Source: Cyprinodon diabolis
Lineage: Eukaryota > Chordata > Actinopteri > Cyprinodontiformes > Cyprinodontidae
Assembly (NCBI GenBank): GCA_030533445.1
Contig: CM060082.1
Span: 32,569,817 to 32,633,816, forward strand
DNA length: 64,000 nt
Direction: 5' to 3'
The notes under the pieces were generated by a model. That model did no database searches. It saw only the letters and a list, made by a program, of their open reading frames with translations, and had not been told where the DNA came from. Position numbers and translations under genes: made by a program. Shown here piece by piece: positions 11,474 through 24,200 of the stretch (position 1 is the first letter of the stretch; each line of letters starts with the position of its first letter).

Positions 11474-13669
11474 GGTGCTTTTGACTGTGCAGAACAGAAC
11501 AATTGAGCCACAGCAGACACAAGGATAAAAGTGTGTGACTAAATTAAATTTACTTGGTAAAGTAATAGCACGAATTAACATAAAATTAGTACAATGATGT
11601 CTCATCAAAGAGGACAAAAATAAAATCTAGCTAAGTGCTTATTTCCACGGTGGTTTGACTCATAAAGATCGGCTGCATGTGTGAAAGACAATTTCCTGTT
11701 GTTTTCTCTTTTTTCCCAGTAGCATAAAGATTCACAAATTAATTTGAAATCTTGGATGCTAAAGTTAAAACGGAAAACTTGATGAACTCACCTGTTTGCT
11801 AAAGTTACAATAGACATAACTGAGGTACTACAATGCATGCAATATGTGTATGAACAAGGTAATTTTAAAATGCTTTATATTAAAAGACCACATCCAGAGT
11901 GATTTTATGTAAGATTAACACAAATAATTCAAATCAAACTGCTTGAAATGAATTCTCTGTATATGTTACTCTAAGAAAATAAAATTCAAAGTTCGAAATG
12001 TAAAAAGAATGATTTTGGATATATATGAAACCTAAATAATTACTGTAAATACATTGCATTTTTCTTATTTGTTAACCAGCAAAAGTAAAGCTTCCTTTTA
12101 TTAAAGCACATATAACTTTTTTATGTCTAGGAAACTAAAAGGGAAGATTTAAGCTGTTCTATAGATCAAGTGTGTTGTTATTTTATAGCTTAACTATCTT
12201 CAGAAGTTCTTAGCAAATATATGCTATATGATATATGATAACGTGACTTTGACATTTAAAAGTAGTTTTACCCGATTTGTAGATTATTGTGGAAAATCTG
12301 TAGATTATAATGCATCTTTTAAATTATAGTGGGTAAACAAGTTGTGTAGAATAAGCACCCTTGCTTAAGGTTTTGAATTCAATAAAAAAACATTATCTAG
12401 ACCTGAGATGTATGATCGCCAACAGCTGGCGTATAACAGTTTTATATGCGTTATAAATATTCAACACATAAACACAGCAGTACTCTGACAGATCTCTCCC
12501 ACATTAAATTATTTAAGAGTTCTGTGGGCAAAATGAAATCAACTCTCTTTTCATCTGCAATATATTTTTTCTCCACACTGTCACTTGCACTGTTTTGTCT
12601 TTTTTATTTTATTTTTTTATTTTTTTTTTTTGGTTTCTGCTTTTTTATTTATTTTAGGAAAAGGCTTTGGTCTATTATCTTTGAACCAGACAAAATTCAT
12701 GCAATTCAGAACTTACAATTTGTATGCTACAATGTTATCAAACCCCGACACATTCAACATACCTACTGTAACCTCTATTATGACCATATCATATTATTTA
12801 GTCTGTGTCAGAAGAAAACCAAAAGAACAACAACCAGAAAAGAGACTAGACTATATAGAATAGAATAAAGCAAATGTGGACTGGTTTTATCAGGTGGAAA
12901 AAAAGAAGAGAAGTGAAAAAGAAATGTTAATTAATGCATAGCACTTTGAATTGTACTTGTAATTAATTGTGATATAAAAATAAACTTGCCGTGCCTTTCC
13001 TGATTAATCCTTTTCTCCAGATTTGTGTCATTTTTTTTCGTCGTTTTGGTTTTTCAGTAAAGGAATCATTGTTTAGCTTTAAATTGACAAAAGAATAATG
13101 ACAACTTAACTATATATCTGATGCTTTAAAGGACAGAGAACCTGATGGTAAACATATTATCTTAACTGGAAGCATTTATGCTTAGGAGATTTTTCTACAC
13201 TGTTACAACATGTTGATGGGATTTGCTTTAACACTTTCTGTTAGCAATTTTTTAAAAAGTACACATTATTGTGAAAGACTGTCCAAAATGTTTCTTGTCT
13301 AAGATTTCCAAATAACGTATACATGCAGTTAGGAAGGGCTGGTTTTAAGGTGGATGGTTAGCAGATATATTGACAGATAAGCTACTTTAAAAGAAAAATT
13401 CTATTATAAGCATATTTACATAATCATATCATGTAAATTTATTTTATTTACTAATGAGCAACTTTCATACACACTGAGACCTTTTATTCCACAGGTATAT
13501 TTAAAGTTCCTAAAGCAGTTGCATACTCAACCCAATTTAGGTCAGCAATAACAAAATACATTGAATTTTCTTTGATAAGTAGCCCCTTTATGAAGTAAGC
13601 ACAGCTCAATAATTATAAAAACTTATATTTTAAACCATTAGCTAAATGAAGCAGTCCTCTAAATATTTT

Positions 13670-13672
<3 letters not shown>
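11474..13672. other. Intronic stretch without recognised element
   Basis: AT-rich. A T-rich run at 12600-12655 underlies the open frames at 12446-12868, which are low-complexity and not a convincing gene. Confidence 0.6.

Positions 13673-13758
<86 letters not shown>
13673..13758. repeat. (TA)n microsatellite
   Basis: About 43 perfect TA dinucleotides. The minus-strand frame across it is repeat translation only. Confidence 0.97.
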
Positions 13759-13761
<3 letters not shown>

Positions 13762-13885
13762 TCATATCACATAGATATATATCAGATGCAAATTTGATAT
13801 TTAAGTTATAAGTAACATATGCAGTTGACATTGCTGTCACATATTTCTCTGAGTGGTTATCATTAAAACCATCTTACCACAGGGT

Positions 13886-14300
13886 CATTACTGGGGTTAG
13901 TAGAGTGTCCCAATGTAAGGATGCAGGCAGAATAACTGTTAAGGTGATTTATTGAAGAAACAAAGGAAAATTAATTACCAGCTGAAAAAACATTGAACAC
14001 CCCAGAAGGAGTGAAGAATTATGAGGAACAAAAAATCCAGTAGAACCATGGGAACAACTAAACAGCAGCCTGCACGCAATGACTGAAACCTGGCAGCTTG
14101 AGGACCAGTGATTAATGACATGGAAAACCTGAGAGCGTTTACACTGATGTGCTGTAGCTGTGAGAGGTCGTTAACAGGGTTAAGGCTGGGTCTAATTGAG
14201 GAAGAATAAAAAAAAAGGGGAGTAAACACAAGAAAAATAGCAAAAATGAAATTTTGAAAGGAAAAAAAAGGAAGATAAATATTTTCTAAATTCAAAAGTT
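13886..14300 (-). mobile_element. Possible decayed LTR
   Basis: On the minus strand TTTCTTCAATAAATCACC, then CTGCCTGCATCC and CTAACCCCAGTAATGACC resemble the end of an LTR with its AATAAA signal. The plus-strand left end GGTCATTACTGGGG would be the 3' terminus. The other end is not defined and no target duplication was found. Confidence 0.35.
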
Positions 14301-14392
14301 ACAAAAAGTTTGTATCTTGTTTAAAACACTTAAGAGTTGCACAATTATTTACTAACTGAATATTCCAATCAATAATAGGTTAAAAAAATGTT

Positions 14393-14462
14393 CCAGCTTT
14401 TTATTGTCATTACACCGTCACAAGTACAGAGCAATGAAATTCACTCTCTGCATTTAACACAT
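14393..14462 (-). mobile_element. 3' fragment of the SINE family at 10535-10768
   Basis: AGCTTTTTATTGTCATTACA and GCAATGAAATTCACTCTCTG match the tail and adjacent body of the copy at 10535-10768, in the same orientation. Confidence 0.75.
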
Positions 14463-16790
14463 GAGTTCCCTACCTATAGCCCACATATTTCTATGGTGGC
14501 TGCTGCTCTCTGAACCAGGGGAGCCTCCATGGTGTTAATTAAATCCAAGCATCATGTATTGCATTGACAAATGTTGAAACACATAAAACCATCACTACAA
14601 CAGGTGAAAATAGCTGTTGTGAAGCATTCTGAAATAATAAATTCTAGAAATCCTTGAAAGAGTTCAGCACAAGATGACTGCTTTGACTGAACGATCACTT
14701 CTCCCTCCAGACTCATGAGGAAAATCTCCTTGCTGTCTGATCACTGTCAGTCAAAACTGTCAGGCAATCAGCATCGAGCAGTCAGCTTAACAACCAGCGC
14801 CGGTTCTATAGACCTTCTAAGAGGTTCAGCCTCGCTGGAGGTGATGTATTTTGGTGTAATATCCAATCAGGGCTCTACTTTCTCATTGCTTACCTCACTA
14901 GACCGAGGCTGAAACCTCAACATGTATTTCCCATAGAGGCTGAAGGCAGCGTCCTGCTGCTCCAGAGCGGGGAGGATATTGCATCCAAGAGTGGCTCAAC
15001 AGCTGATTAATGTGCAACATTCTCATGAAATCAGGCATATTTTAGAGCAGATTTAATGCCTCCGACAGATAAACAGAGAAACATCAGAGATCTCAGTGCA
15101 GAAATGCACAGTTCTAGGTACAGGTAAGATACTGAGAAGAACCCTTATGGCTCGAGGCCTCTGGTAGAGTACCCAACCCTGAGATGAGGGAACCACCCAT
15201 CCTCCCCAGGAGTACGAGGGATGTGTGAGAGAGCAGCTCTCACACAGACAGACAGAGAGACAGATAGACAGACATGTATCCTCAACACAATTTACAGCAC
15301 ATTATTTCTCTAATTCTTACCTAATAGCAATGTGTCTTATTTTTGCTTTCACTCCAGTGATGCCTTAGTCTAAATGTGCTGAGTTATACGGCTCCATGTA
15401 TGGATAATGACAATTCTGATTATAATTATGCGATATGTACAATGTCACACATTTAATGTTAAAGTTTCAGCCAGTTTTTTTAAGAACTTGGAAGACAGAA
15501 CAACCGGGCTTATGCTCAGTTAGTGTGGGTTTAGCCACAGACAAAATGTCATTTGGAAAATGTCACGGCTTAAATGGCAGTGCAGCTCTCTGTGCCTCTT
15601 AGTTTGTCGATTTGTGTGAGTGTGCATGTGCACATGTAGGTGTGAGTGTCCTCATATTTACTTTTACCCCCCAGCACACAGAGTAGGTATCTATAAAATA
15701 TATATGGTACAAACTTTATGTAACTTAATTGTTAATTTAACCTTTTCTACAGATGGAGAGAAACGGCAGTTGTAAAAGGTTGGTTTTAATTCCCTGTTAG
15801 TACTGTGTGTAAAACCAGACTAACAGATCAGAAGCTGGAAAGTCTCTTCAGAATCCCCATCTTCACGTTTTGACATGCAGTTTAAATATACACTAAGAAA
15901 GAAAACTCTTAATTTGTTTTTCTATCTAATCTGAGTATTTGGATTTCCTATTCCTCTTATACGAATTTAAAAGCTGACTCAATTAAAATGTCTCATTCAA
16001 CCACATGTCAAAATAAAGATAGATCACAGAAAGGATTGAAAGAGTTTAGGGAGAAATAATGTATATTTAAGAGACTGTTTAATATTTTAACCAAAGAAGG
16101 TGGTGGCAGCCTTTTAAAGATTTCTTAAGATCAGAGGACCGCACTTTTGGGTCCCTTAGACGAGTAGCAAATTTCTTGCCAAAAAAACTGCATGCATAAA
16201 CAGTCTTCTTTAAAACTTGCTAGTGAAGAGACCTTGAGCAGGAAGCTCACTTTCTTCTCCTCCTCTCTTCTCAGACTCTGAAATGAAATGTGGCAAATTT
16301 ATAAATTTAAGAACTATGACTCTGTAAAAGGTTTCAAAAAGTGTTCCATGATATAAAATCCAGTTACTCAACCAGTAACATGTCCACTGACTTCCAAGTC
16401 AGCCTTTACTGACTGGGTTGGGTATCACCACCACATAATATGGCAGAGGACCCCCCAAACCCTCATAGGTTCTAACAAAACTTACAAGCACTTGTTTTGA
16501 TCGATCAGTAGGTTTAAGTTAATGCAACCACGCTGGCCACTGAGGCTCTAAGAGAATTAAAGATTAGGCGATGTCAGGATAACAAATTCTGTTGGAGGAT
16601 ATATTGTTCCAAAAATTATTGTGATAAATGATAATATAATAATTAGGTTAAAATTCAAAATCTTCTCACACTGCAGCTGCCAGGCTCAGCTTTTAAACCA
16701 ATTCCATCTCTGTCTTTCCATATCTAAGCTTGCATTTCTTTGGCTGGCTACATATCAATGACATGCTACACTTTCTACACCACGGAAAGA
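14463..16790. other. Intronic stretch; small hairpin only
   Basis: Mostly unremarkable AT-rich DNA. A GC-richer block at 14790-15190 looks repeat-like, but I cannot assign it. A short GACA/GATA-like run is at 15246-15273. Confidence 0.5.
15222..15246. repeat. 10-bp perfect hairpin
   Basis: TGTGTGAGAG at 15222-15231 pairs exactly with CTCTCACACA at 15237-15246 across a five-base loop AGCAG. It is directly followed by GACAGACAGAGAGACAGATAG. It may be a chance or repeat-derived palindrome. Confidence 0.7.
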
Positions 16791-16795
16791 ATATC

Positions 16796-17541
16796 TGTCT
16801 TGATCTTGGCGTTGGTGTCTGGTCTGATTACCCATTTCACTCACCTGCCTATCTCCAACCAGTTCTCCTTACCGCTAATCTAATCCACCTGCTTCAGCAT
16901 CTATTTAACAAGCATTTGGTGAGAGTTCTCTAGAGTACCTGAGTGTTTCTGATTGCATGATTCTGCCTCTGGACCTTTGAGCCTGCCTGTCCCCATTATG
17001 AACTGTTTGCCTGACCTGTTTTCAGACTCCGGCCAGATTTCTGCCTGTCTGTGAACCAAACCTGGAACTGTTTCCCCACTTCATTCTGAATTTCCCTTCG
17101 GTACCTACTTGGACCTCTGATCTCCTGGCTCTGACTACCGAGCGCATCATCATCACCGGGTTTGGCTTCAACCTCTGGATTATCAAATCTTCCTTCGTTT
17201 ACTCGGTTCTGATCTCCTGCCTATCCTCTGACCTCCGAGACATCAGCGTCTGGAACTCTCTGGGTGCCATGTCATGTGGGGCCGTGTCTCGTTGACAGCC
17301 GACAGGCTTGATCCAACCTCGCCTCTGAACTCGGATTGAACTATAAGACCAGGTTAGTGACTCATGTTCGTTATCATCCACCTCCAGATAGGCATGGTCA
17401 CTAACCTGTTTTCTCCTCCTGCAGAGGTTCCTGCCTTAGATGCCGAAACTGTTCAATGCAGTTCAGTTTATGATGAACGTGGTGAGAAATCTAATTGTTT
17501 CTCTGCCTTGAATACTGGGTCCTATTTTTCTGAGTTTGGCA
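16796..17541 (+). mobile_element. Solo LTR, 746 bp, with 5-bp target duplication
   Basis: It begins TGTCTTGATCTTGGCG and ends CTGAGTTTGGCA, flanked by ATATC at 16791-16795 and 17542-17546. It belongs to the same family as 42204-42998: shared blocks include TCTGATTACCCATTTCACTC, CTGTTTGCCTGACCTGTTTT, the hairpin region at 17351-17407 and CCTTGAATACTGGGTCCT near the 3' end. A weak TATA-like CTATTTAAC is near 16900. The AATAAA present in the other copy is lost here (ATGAACG). No internal region remains. It is antisense to ctnnd2. The open frames inside are not genes. Confidence 0.9.
17353..17424 (+). promoter_or_regulatory. Candidate 72-nt mini-intron with hairpin inside the LTR
   Basis: A donor-like AG|GTTAGTGA and an acceptor-like TTTTCTCCTCCTGCAG|AG bound 72 nt. 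AGGTTAGTGAC at 17351-17361 is the reverse complement of GTCACTAACCT at 17397-17407, so the donor would sit in an 11-bp stem with a 35-nt loop. The same arrangement is at 42816-42890. Splicing is inferred, not shown. Confidence 0.5.
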
Positions 17542-17546
17542 ATATC

Positions 17547-19045
17547 TGGAGAAGTAAGTCAAGACTGATGGCCCAGAGACTGTCTCATTACTCCCTTTTT
17601 ATCATGAGGCTAATTCATTTATTGTTTATTGTGACAGGTCTAAATATGTCTCTAGAGTTTCTCCATGCTTCAATTAATCATGTGTGATCATTTACTTTAT
17701 ACCTTATTCTCCAAACTGGTTGTGTTTTTATTGGGTATGTGTATCAAGGAACATGTAAACACAATTGGTGCATTTATGCCAGATGTATTATCCGAGTCCT
17801 AAAGGATAAATTAGAGTGAAAATCATGAATAACATAAATATCACACAAACCATCAAGCTCAACAAAGGTGAATGTAGCAATCCAGTCTGCCAGTATTTTT
17901 ATTTGATATTCATTTAGCGAATCAGAATAAAGCTATTACTAACTCTAACATGTGGGCTTACGGATTGTGTAGTTGATAAAAAACATTCAAAAATAAGTTC
18001 AGGTATCTTTTGGATCTATCTAAGCAGATCCAGTAACTTCATCAAACAACTACCAAACAATATTTAGTTCAACTTAATTGAATGATATGGTTCTATAAAG
18101 GGCTTTGCTCAATGAAATGATAATTTTGGTATAACTTAGGTTTCATGGTTTAAACATAGACTAAGATTAACTCATTGACTTTTCAGAACGTAAAGTGTAT
18201 TTTTTTTTTTCTAGACAAAATCAGGTAGACAACAGTAATTATTGTGTGAATGGAAACACTATCAGACTTTCTTTTGAATGGTTTTCTCTTTGTGCTCTTG
18301 TGCCTTCTCTTTGTAGACTAATGTGAATTTAAGGCCATATCTAAGAAATTCTGCCCTCAGTTCTTTTTAAAATGTGCTGCATGTAAGACATGATCGTTGA
18401 CAAGGTGTAATTCAGTGAAATTCTGGCTCTTATATCATGCTTAAGTACAGCAAAGGTTATCTCAAGGTTCTTTAGAAGACAGACAGATCCAGTTCTTATT
18501 CTGTTAAACAGAATTCAGTATAGTTGAAATTTATCCAGTCTCTTAGATAAGGATGGAAACATACAATTCAATTGTACCCTATTGATTGTACAGCACTGAG
18601 ACAGTAGAAAACAGCAACTTTCTTTTTTAAAGGAAGAAACATATAATATGCAGTAATATAACTCTACATGAGTACTAATATTGAACAAAAAATATGCTAT
18701 ATTTAATACCTTTTTCTTTACTTGGGGAAAACATTAATACATATATTAATAATTAAAACAAAACAAACTAAAAAACAAATAAATTGTCTAATTCAGTCCG
18801 TCCATAAAGATTTGTAAAACGTTTCTTCTAATTGTAACCAGTTAAGTACATATATTGTTTTCTTAGTCAGTTATATCTTATTTATGCCGTAATGGTACAG
18901 TCTGTATAGAATTACATAGACGAATATTTACATGTCACACGCGATAAAGGCTAATGTCTGTTTTTTTGTATTTTTAATATTTCTCTGAACTTTGTAAAAA
19001 AAAATGTGTGTGAATTGATTAGAAGGTTTTGTGAAAGTGTGCTTC
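17547..19045. other. Intronic stretch without recognised element
   Basis: AT-rich with no identifiable repeats or open frames of note. Confidence 0.6.
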
Positions 19046-19400
19046 ACATAGATCAACTTGCTCCTCAGCATCACGAAGACCAAGGAGATGACAGCTGGCT
19101 TTGGGAAAACGAGAGAAAATATTTCTCATCTGATCATCAGTGAGAATTGGTGTGGGTGGGTGGCTGACTTCCAGTTCTTGGAAGTGAATATTGAGGAAGA
19201 CCAGAGCGGAAAATCTGAGCTGCTGATAAATGCCCAGCTGAGAGTAAACCTTCTGAGGGGGCTTCACAAAGAGACCCCTGGTGTTCTTTTATTGTTGCTC
19301 TACTGAGAGGATAATTTCCCTCTGTATATTATGTGTGCTGTACACTTGCTGTACAGTGGCTGATTGGACAGCGCTCTATAGGGTTATTAATGTGACAAAA
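19046..19400 (+). pseudogene. Relic of a LINE reverse transcriptase (C-terminal part)
   Basis: The frame at 19058-19306 reads LSITKTKEMTAGFGKTRE, then FQFLEVNIEEDQSGKSELL and LRVNLLRGLHKETPGVLLL. This follows the order of the fish non-LTR reverse transcriptase thumb region: xKTKEMVxDF block, FKFLGVxIxxDLxW block, then LRRL. Further decayed homology continues to about 19400 after a stop. The catalytic FxDD motif lies upstream and is not present. It is a 5'-truncated, inactive copy. Confidence 0.65.
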
Positions 19401-19636
19401 AGATAACTGATGCCTTCTCCCCTCACTTGAAAAATGTCATGGATTCTTCTGTCTTCAATAAACTCATAAAGAGGGCTTCTTATCCGGGTCATATACAAAC
19501 GGATTAAACAAAGACAAGCAGATTAAACAAACGTTCCTACCCAGTTACATTACTTAAAATAAATACAGCTAAAATATAAAGGTACGGTAGATGCACCAAT
19601 AGAAACAGTGGAATAAGTATGTATGTTTGTAAGTAA

Positions 19637-19830
19637 GTCTGTCCATCCATCCATTTTCTCCCACTTAGTCCTAGTCAGGGTCATGGTGGGGCAGTTGCCA
19701 TCTCCTGCAGTCAATGGGCGGGGTACAACCTGGACAGGTTACCAATCTTTCGCAGGGCAACGCAGAGACACTGTAAGAAACCCAACCATGCACACACAGT
19801 CACACCTAAGAACAATTTGAATCTGTTATT
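19637..19830 (-). mobile_element. 3' part of the fish SINE/LINE-tail repeat
   Basis: CCATCCATCCATTTTCTCCC, then GGCGGGGTACAACCTGGACAGG, CGCAGGGCAACGCAGAGACA and CACACCTAAGAACAATTTGA match, in reverse, the 3' half of the copy at 61360-61744. It is diverged and lacks the head. Confidence 0.75.
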
Positions 19831-20188
19831 TCAATGCTTATCTAACTTTGCTTTAAAGCCTGGACTGTTGTAGCACTGGCCTCTGAACATGGACTGTTCA
19901 CTTCATTCATGGGGCATTTTTTTATTTATTTAATATAACTTAGGTATCTATCCACTGACCAGATTAACATGCATAAGTAATGAAACTGCCTCAGTTATAA
20001 ACATGCAACCCAGCAGTAAATAAAAGGACAATATGTTAATGTGAAATGTGCATTAACTGAAGTGTGCATTGGTTATGTTACTCGTATTCCATTTTTGTTT
20101 ATAGTATGTTATGTATATCCCCCCCTCACAGGTTACATTTACCTATATTTAAAACAATTCAGCCAATTTTATCATGTAAGAAACTCCA

Positions 20189-20335
20189 GAACAGAGATGG
20201 GGACTCGAGTTTGTGACTCAAACTCGTGTCGTACTTAAGTCACATATTAAATGATTTTAGACTCGACTTAGACTTGCATTTGAAGGACTTCAGATTTTAT
20301 TTGAACATGCAACTTAAAACTTGTGAACAATCTTT
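20189..20335. mobile_element. Fragment of a MITE-like repeat with GACTCGAGT/GACTTGA motifs
   Basis: AGATGGGGACTCGAGTTTGTGACTC and TTTAGACTCGACTTAGACTTG are typical of a dispersed fish repeat built on degenerate GACTTGA units. Ends are undefined. The next 600 bases (20340-20960), including a frame at 20626-20961, may belong to the same or another element, but show nothing I can name. Confidence 0.5.
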
Positions 20336-21166
20336 TATTTTTAAATCTTTTTTTGTTTTAGTACCACTCAGCTTATTTTATTACCTGCGCATAGAGGCAA
20401 AATAACAGCAGAGGGGCTGTGTGGCAGTCACATAACTCTATGTGACACAGCTTCTGTAGGACAGAAAATGCACCTTGCTGGGACCACCACATTTAATTCT
20501 TAGGTGTGGACTTGTGTGGACATGCTCCCACCAATAATTTCCGCTTTTTTCCCCCTTTCCGCTCATTTACTTTTGGCCAACAATAAGTGTGAAAGTTCGG
20601 TGCTGCTTTCTGTGTTCAGAGAATTTTGAGTCAGTGTTTTTTTTTTTCCCTCGCTCCCACTGCTCCCATGTCCTGCCTATCAGTGAAACACAAGCCCCAT
20701 TTACACTGCCACTCTGAAACCGATTCTACAGAGTTCAGACCGAGCTTGGATCAGTTAACCATGCCGAGCTTGGTTCCTTACGACAGTTTATATATCATGC
20801 TAGCGCAGAGCCTCGCCCCTAGTAATGATCTAAGGTACTACTGCAGAGGGAATCATGCAAATCAACATGCGGTGCCCGTAACATTCGGGAAGTTTGGTTA
20901 TAACTGTGATATTTCATTGTTTGCGGAGAGTCAGGCAAGGAAGGCAGCCTTTGATGAATGAACAATGACAGCCAGACTCACAGGAAACAGACTTAAATTT
21001 CAAATATAAAAAAAAAAAAACTACAAGAATTAAAGCACAAATAATAGAGCAAAAATTAGTGTGATTTTTGAAATATAATGCTGTCAACGATATCTGGGGA
21101 AAATATCTAAATTTGAGTTTGCTGCTTGTGAAATAGGATAATCACTGATGCAGCTTAAAGGAAAAC

Positions 21167-21235
21167 CATCCATCCATCCATCCATCCATCCATCCATCCA
21201 TCCATCCATCCATCCATCCATCCATCCATCCATCC
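21167..21235. repeat. (CATC)n microsatellite
   Basis: About 17 perfect CATC units. ATGGATGG tails are typical of the SINE at 61360-61744 on the other strand. The sequence after it is only weakly SINE-like, so the origin is uncertain. Confidence 0.95.
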
Positions 21236-24200
21236 TCTTTTCCTTAGTGGACCAGTCTGATTATAGAAAACCGAGGGACCACTCTGCAGCATGGTTTTGA
21301 AACCAGCATTTAAACTTTAGTCAGAAAAGTGAAGAGAAAGGATTACAGATTTTAGAAGAGGAAACAAATATTCCATGGTATAAGAGGTAGAGGAGGTGGA
21401 GGAGATTAAATATTTCAGTGTTCATGTGGACAAGGGCTAGAGACACAACACTGACTGCTCTCTAAAAGAAGACGCAATTATTGCATGAAGAATATTAGGT
21501 CTTTTTGTGCTTGATCCCTTAATCCTTTATTCTAAAAAAAAAGAAATCATTCTGTGATCTTGTTACTACCCTGGGGCTTCTTCAGATGAGAGAAAATATG
21601 TTCACTTAAAAGTAAAATATGTAGCAAAATCCGGTGCATTCTTTTCAGATCACAAAAAAATATTGGTATTTGTTCAGAAGCACTTAAATAGTAACTACAA
21701 CACAGATCTATAGAGGAGATCATACTGTAAACTACTACTATAAAAATCTGAACAAGTATTTTAAGCAACTTAAATGTTGAGAGATTCTTGTTTCCCTTTA
21801 AATCGATTAAAGCAATTTTAAAATAACATTAAATTTGATATAATTGATTTATTTGGTTGGCACTTTTATTTGGGCCATTTTATAATTTAAAGATATTTCC
21901 TTCTAAGCATCAAAATGGAACTTTAATGTGACTGTGTGCAATTAAATAACTTTGCTCATACAAACCATGTCATTAGTTGGCTTTCATCAGCATTTTTGAG
22001 CTCATTTTTTTCATCCCTGTGTTCCGAAAAACAACAGAGTAATCTCTGAGTCCTGAACTCCACCTCTAATTGGCCACAGAGAAGCAGCTACAGGGTGGTA
22101 GAAGGACACTGTAGTCATGCAATCTCATTAGAAAGAGAGGGAGTGATGAAAAACTTGGGAGACTGAGGGGCAAAAGACAAAAAAGGAAGGAATGTGTTTT
22201 AAAGTACATTTGCTCACTTAATAACGAACGCAAAAAAGAAAATGAAAGACCACTAAAACATTCATAAATGCTGAAACATGTGCTTAGTAGTTCAACTATT
22301 GAAAGTTGTAAGTTAAATGATGTAACTCCATATTTATTACATAAATGAACGGCATATACAAATATCGATATATATATATATAAAATTTCTTTTTATTCCA
22401 TCATTTGTTAGTACTTCTGCAAAAGTCTTGTGTGAGATAATACATGAACACAAGTGCAATATTGATTTAATCTTAAGGTTTCAGTCTAAATGGTTAAAGT
22501 TGTTGTAGGAATCCAGATACTGTATATCACTGTCTATCAATAACCGCAGTACTGATGCAGAATATGAGTGGATGTTGTTAACTGTCAAATTCTTTCCCCT
22601 CTTGGCAATGCATCATTAGGTAGAAACATGGTTCCCGGCCCCCCTCTGAGAAAAATGAAGGCTACAGAGGAAAGACGGGAGGAACGACAGAAATGATAGA
22701 AGATGACAAAGGCAGAATGATTAAAACCAGGTAAAATAAAATGGGAGAAAAACTGCAGTGGGTGATGGGGTGTGTGGGGAGCTATGTACACAGATGGATG
22801 CAGGAAAGCAAAACACAAAGATGCCTGACACAAACCAGAAGCCAAAATTATACCTTGAGAGTAGGCCGCAAAAGTGGAAAGCAACACAAACTTTTCCTGT
22901 CTTTCATTTATGATTTGTTAGGATAATTATCATTAATGATGTGTGAGTTTATTACACCCTAATATTACCTGCCTGTTGCATGTCGGAATTAATGTTTTCC
23001 CCAGTAGTTTATCTAATTATTCTGCATTCTGCATGTGGCAAAGATTTGGGAGTAGAATGAGAACGGTGTACTTGATCTAAAAGGTGTAATATTTTGATAA
23101 GCTGGAGCCATGAATGTCTCTTCATCTGCAAACATGCATGATGTAATGATGTGATTATGTGGCATACTAGAGATGTATAAAATGCTTCTCTAACTATTTA
23201 TCGGGGCCACTTCACGAGAAGTACGCCTGATTGGTAAGCAGCTGCCTTCTGTAACTTAAAGCAACTTCTCTGATGTACGGAAACCGTCTTTCTCCAAACC
23301 ATAGCTGCCTGTCTTCTTGCAGTTGCTAAAGTATTTCAATAAAGTTAACTTAAATGTGTTTCATAGCACAAATGTGCGGCCTCTCTCTCTGTGGGACACT
23401 ACTACTTCCTCCATCATACAAACTGAACCCATAGAACTAGTTGCTGTAGGGAGTGCAGGTAGTGACATCAACGGTATGATGGAAAAATTCTGTTTTGAAA
23501 CAGTAACTATTTCATACCAGGGTACACCTTAAAACCAGTAACTAGGCCATGCCCAAAAGTAATAAAAACAAGACCTGTTTCTTCCTTAAGTACTCATTAA
23601 AGTACTGCCAATAAAAGTGCCAGCTTTAACACAAGTATTGAAGAGTACATTAGTTTGAGTACATACAGAGGAATATATACAAAAAAGTATGTGACAAAGA
23701 AGATGTTTTTTTTTTTTATTATAAGGCAAGTGGTGCCACTGCACAGTACTACCATGACAACCGTAGTAACTCTTAATAAGACTAAAATGACCTAATGGAA
23801 AGAACAAATCTAAATGTACAGAGAACAGAATGCAAAAATAATCACAAAGAAATTTCGTCTTAAAACACACTTTGTAGCTGTTACTAATCTTTTTACTCTT
23901 GTTTACCATTCCTAGATTTACTTAAAATATTAAAAGTAATTTTATTTTGAAAGAATGTGCTTTGGAAACTGGACAATGTCCAGGAAGCGGTAAATAAAAG
24001 TGTTAAAGCTTGACAAAGTGCTAATATATTTTTGAAAGTCTGTCAACCATTGAAAAAGATGTGCAATGTTCTGTCAGTAATTATTGGGGGTGGGCTGAGG
24101 GTCACTGTCATTTCTTTAAAACACAGCATAGCATTACTTCTGTCTGTGTGTCATGCTGAGAGGAGATAATCCATTTGATAAATGAACTGAGACAGAACAG

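Noticed and set aside
12446..12868. 140-codon open frame
   Set aside because: Runs through a T-rich low-complexity stretch (phenylalanine-rich). No splice sites, domain or alternate support.
17199..17687. Open frames in the LTR region (60 and 107 codons)
   Set aside because: They lie in LTR sequence shared with 42204-42998, where the frame is not conserved.
20626..20961. 111-codon frame
   Set aside because: No domain recognised and surrounded by repeat-like DNA. Could be part of an unknown transposon, but nothing supports a gene.
22585..22926. Overlapping frames on opposite strands
   Set aside because: No domain, no splice signals in agreement and no similarity recognised. Taken as chance.
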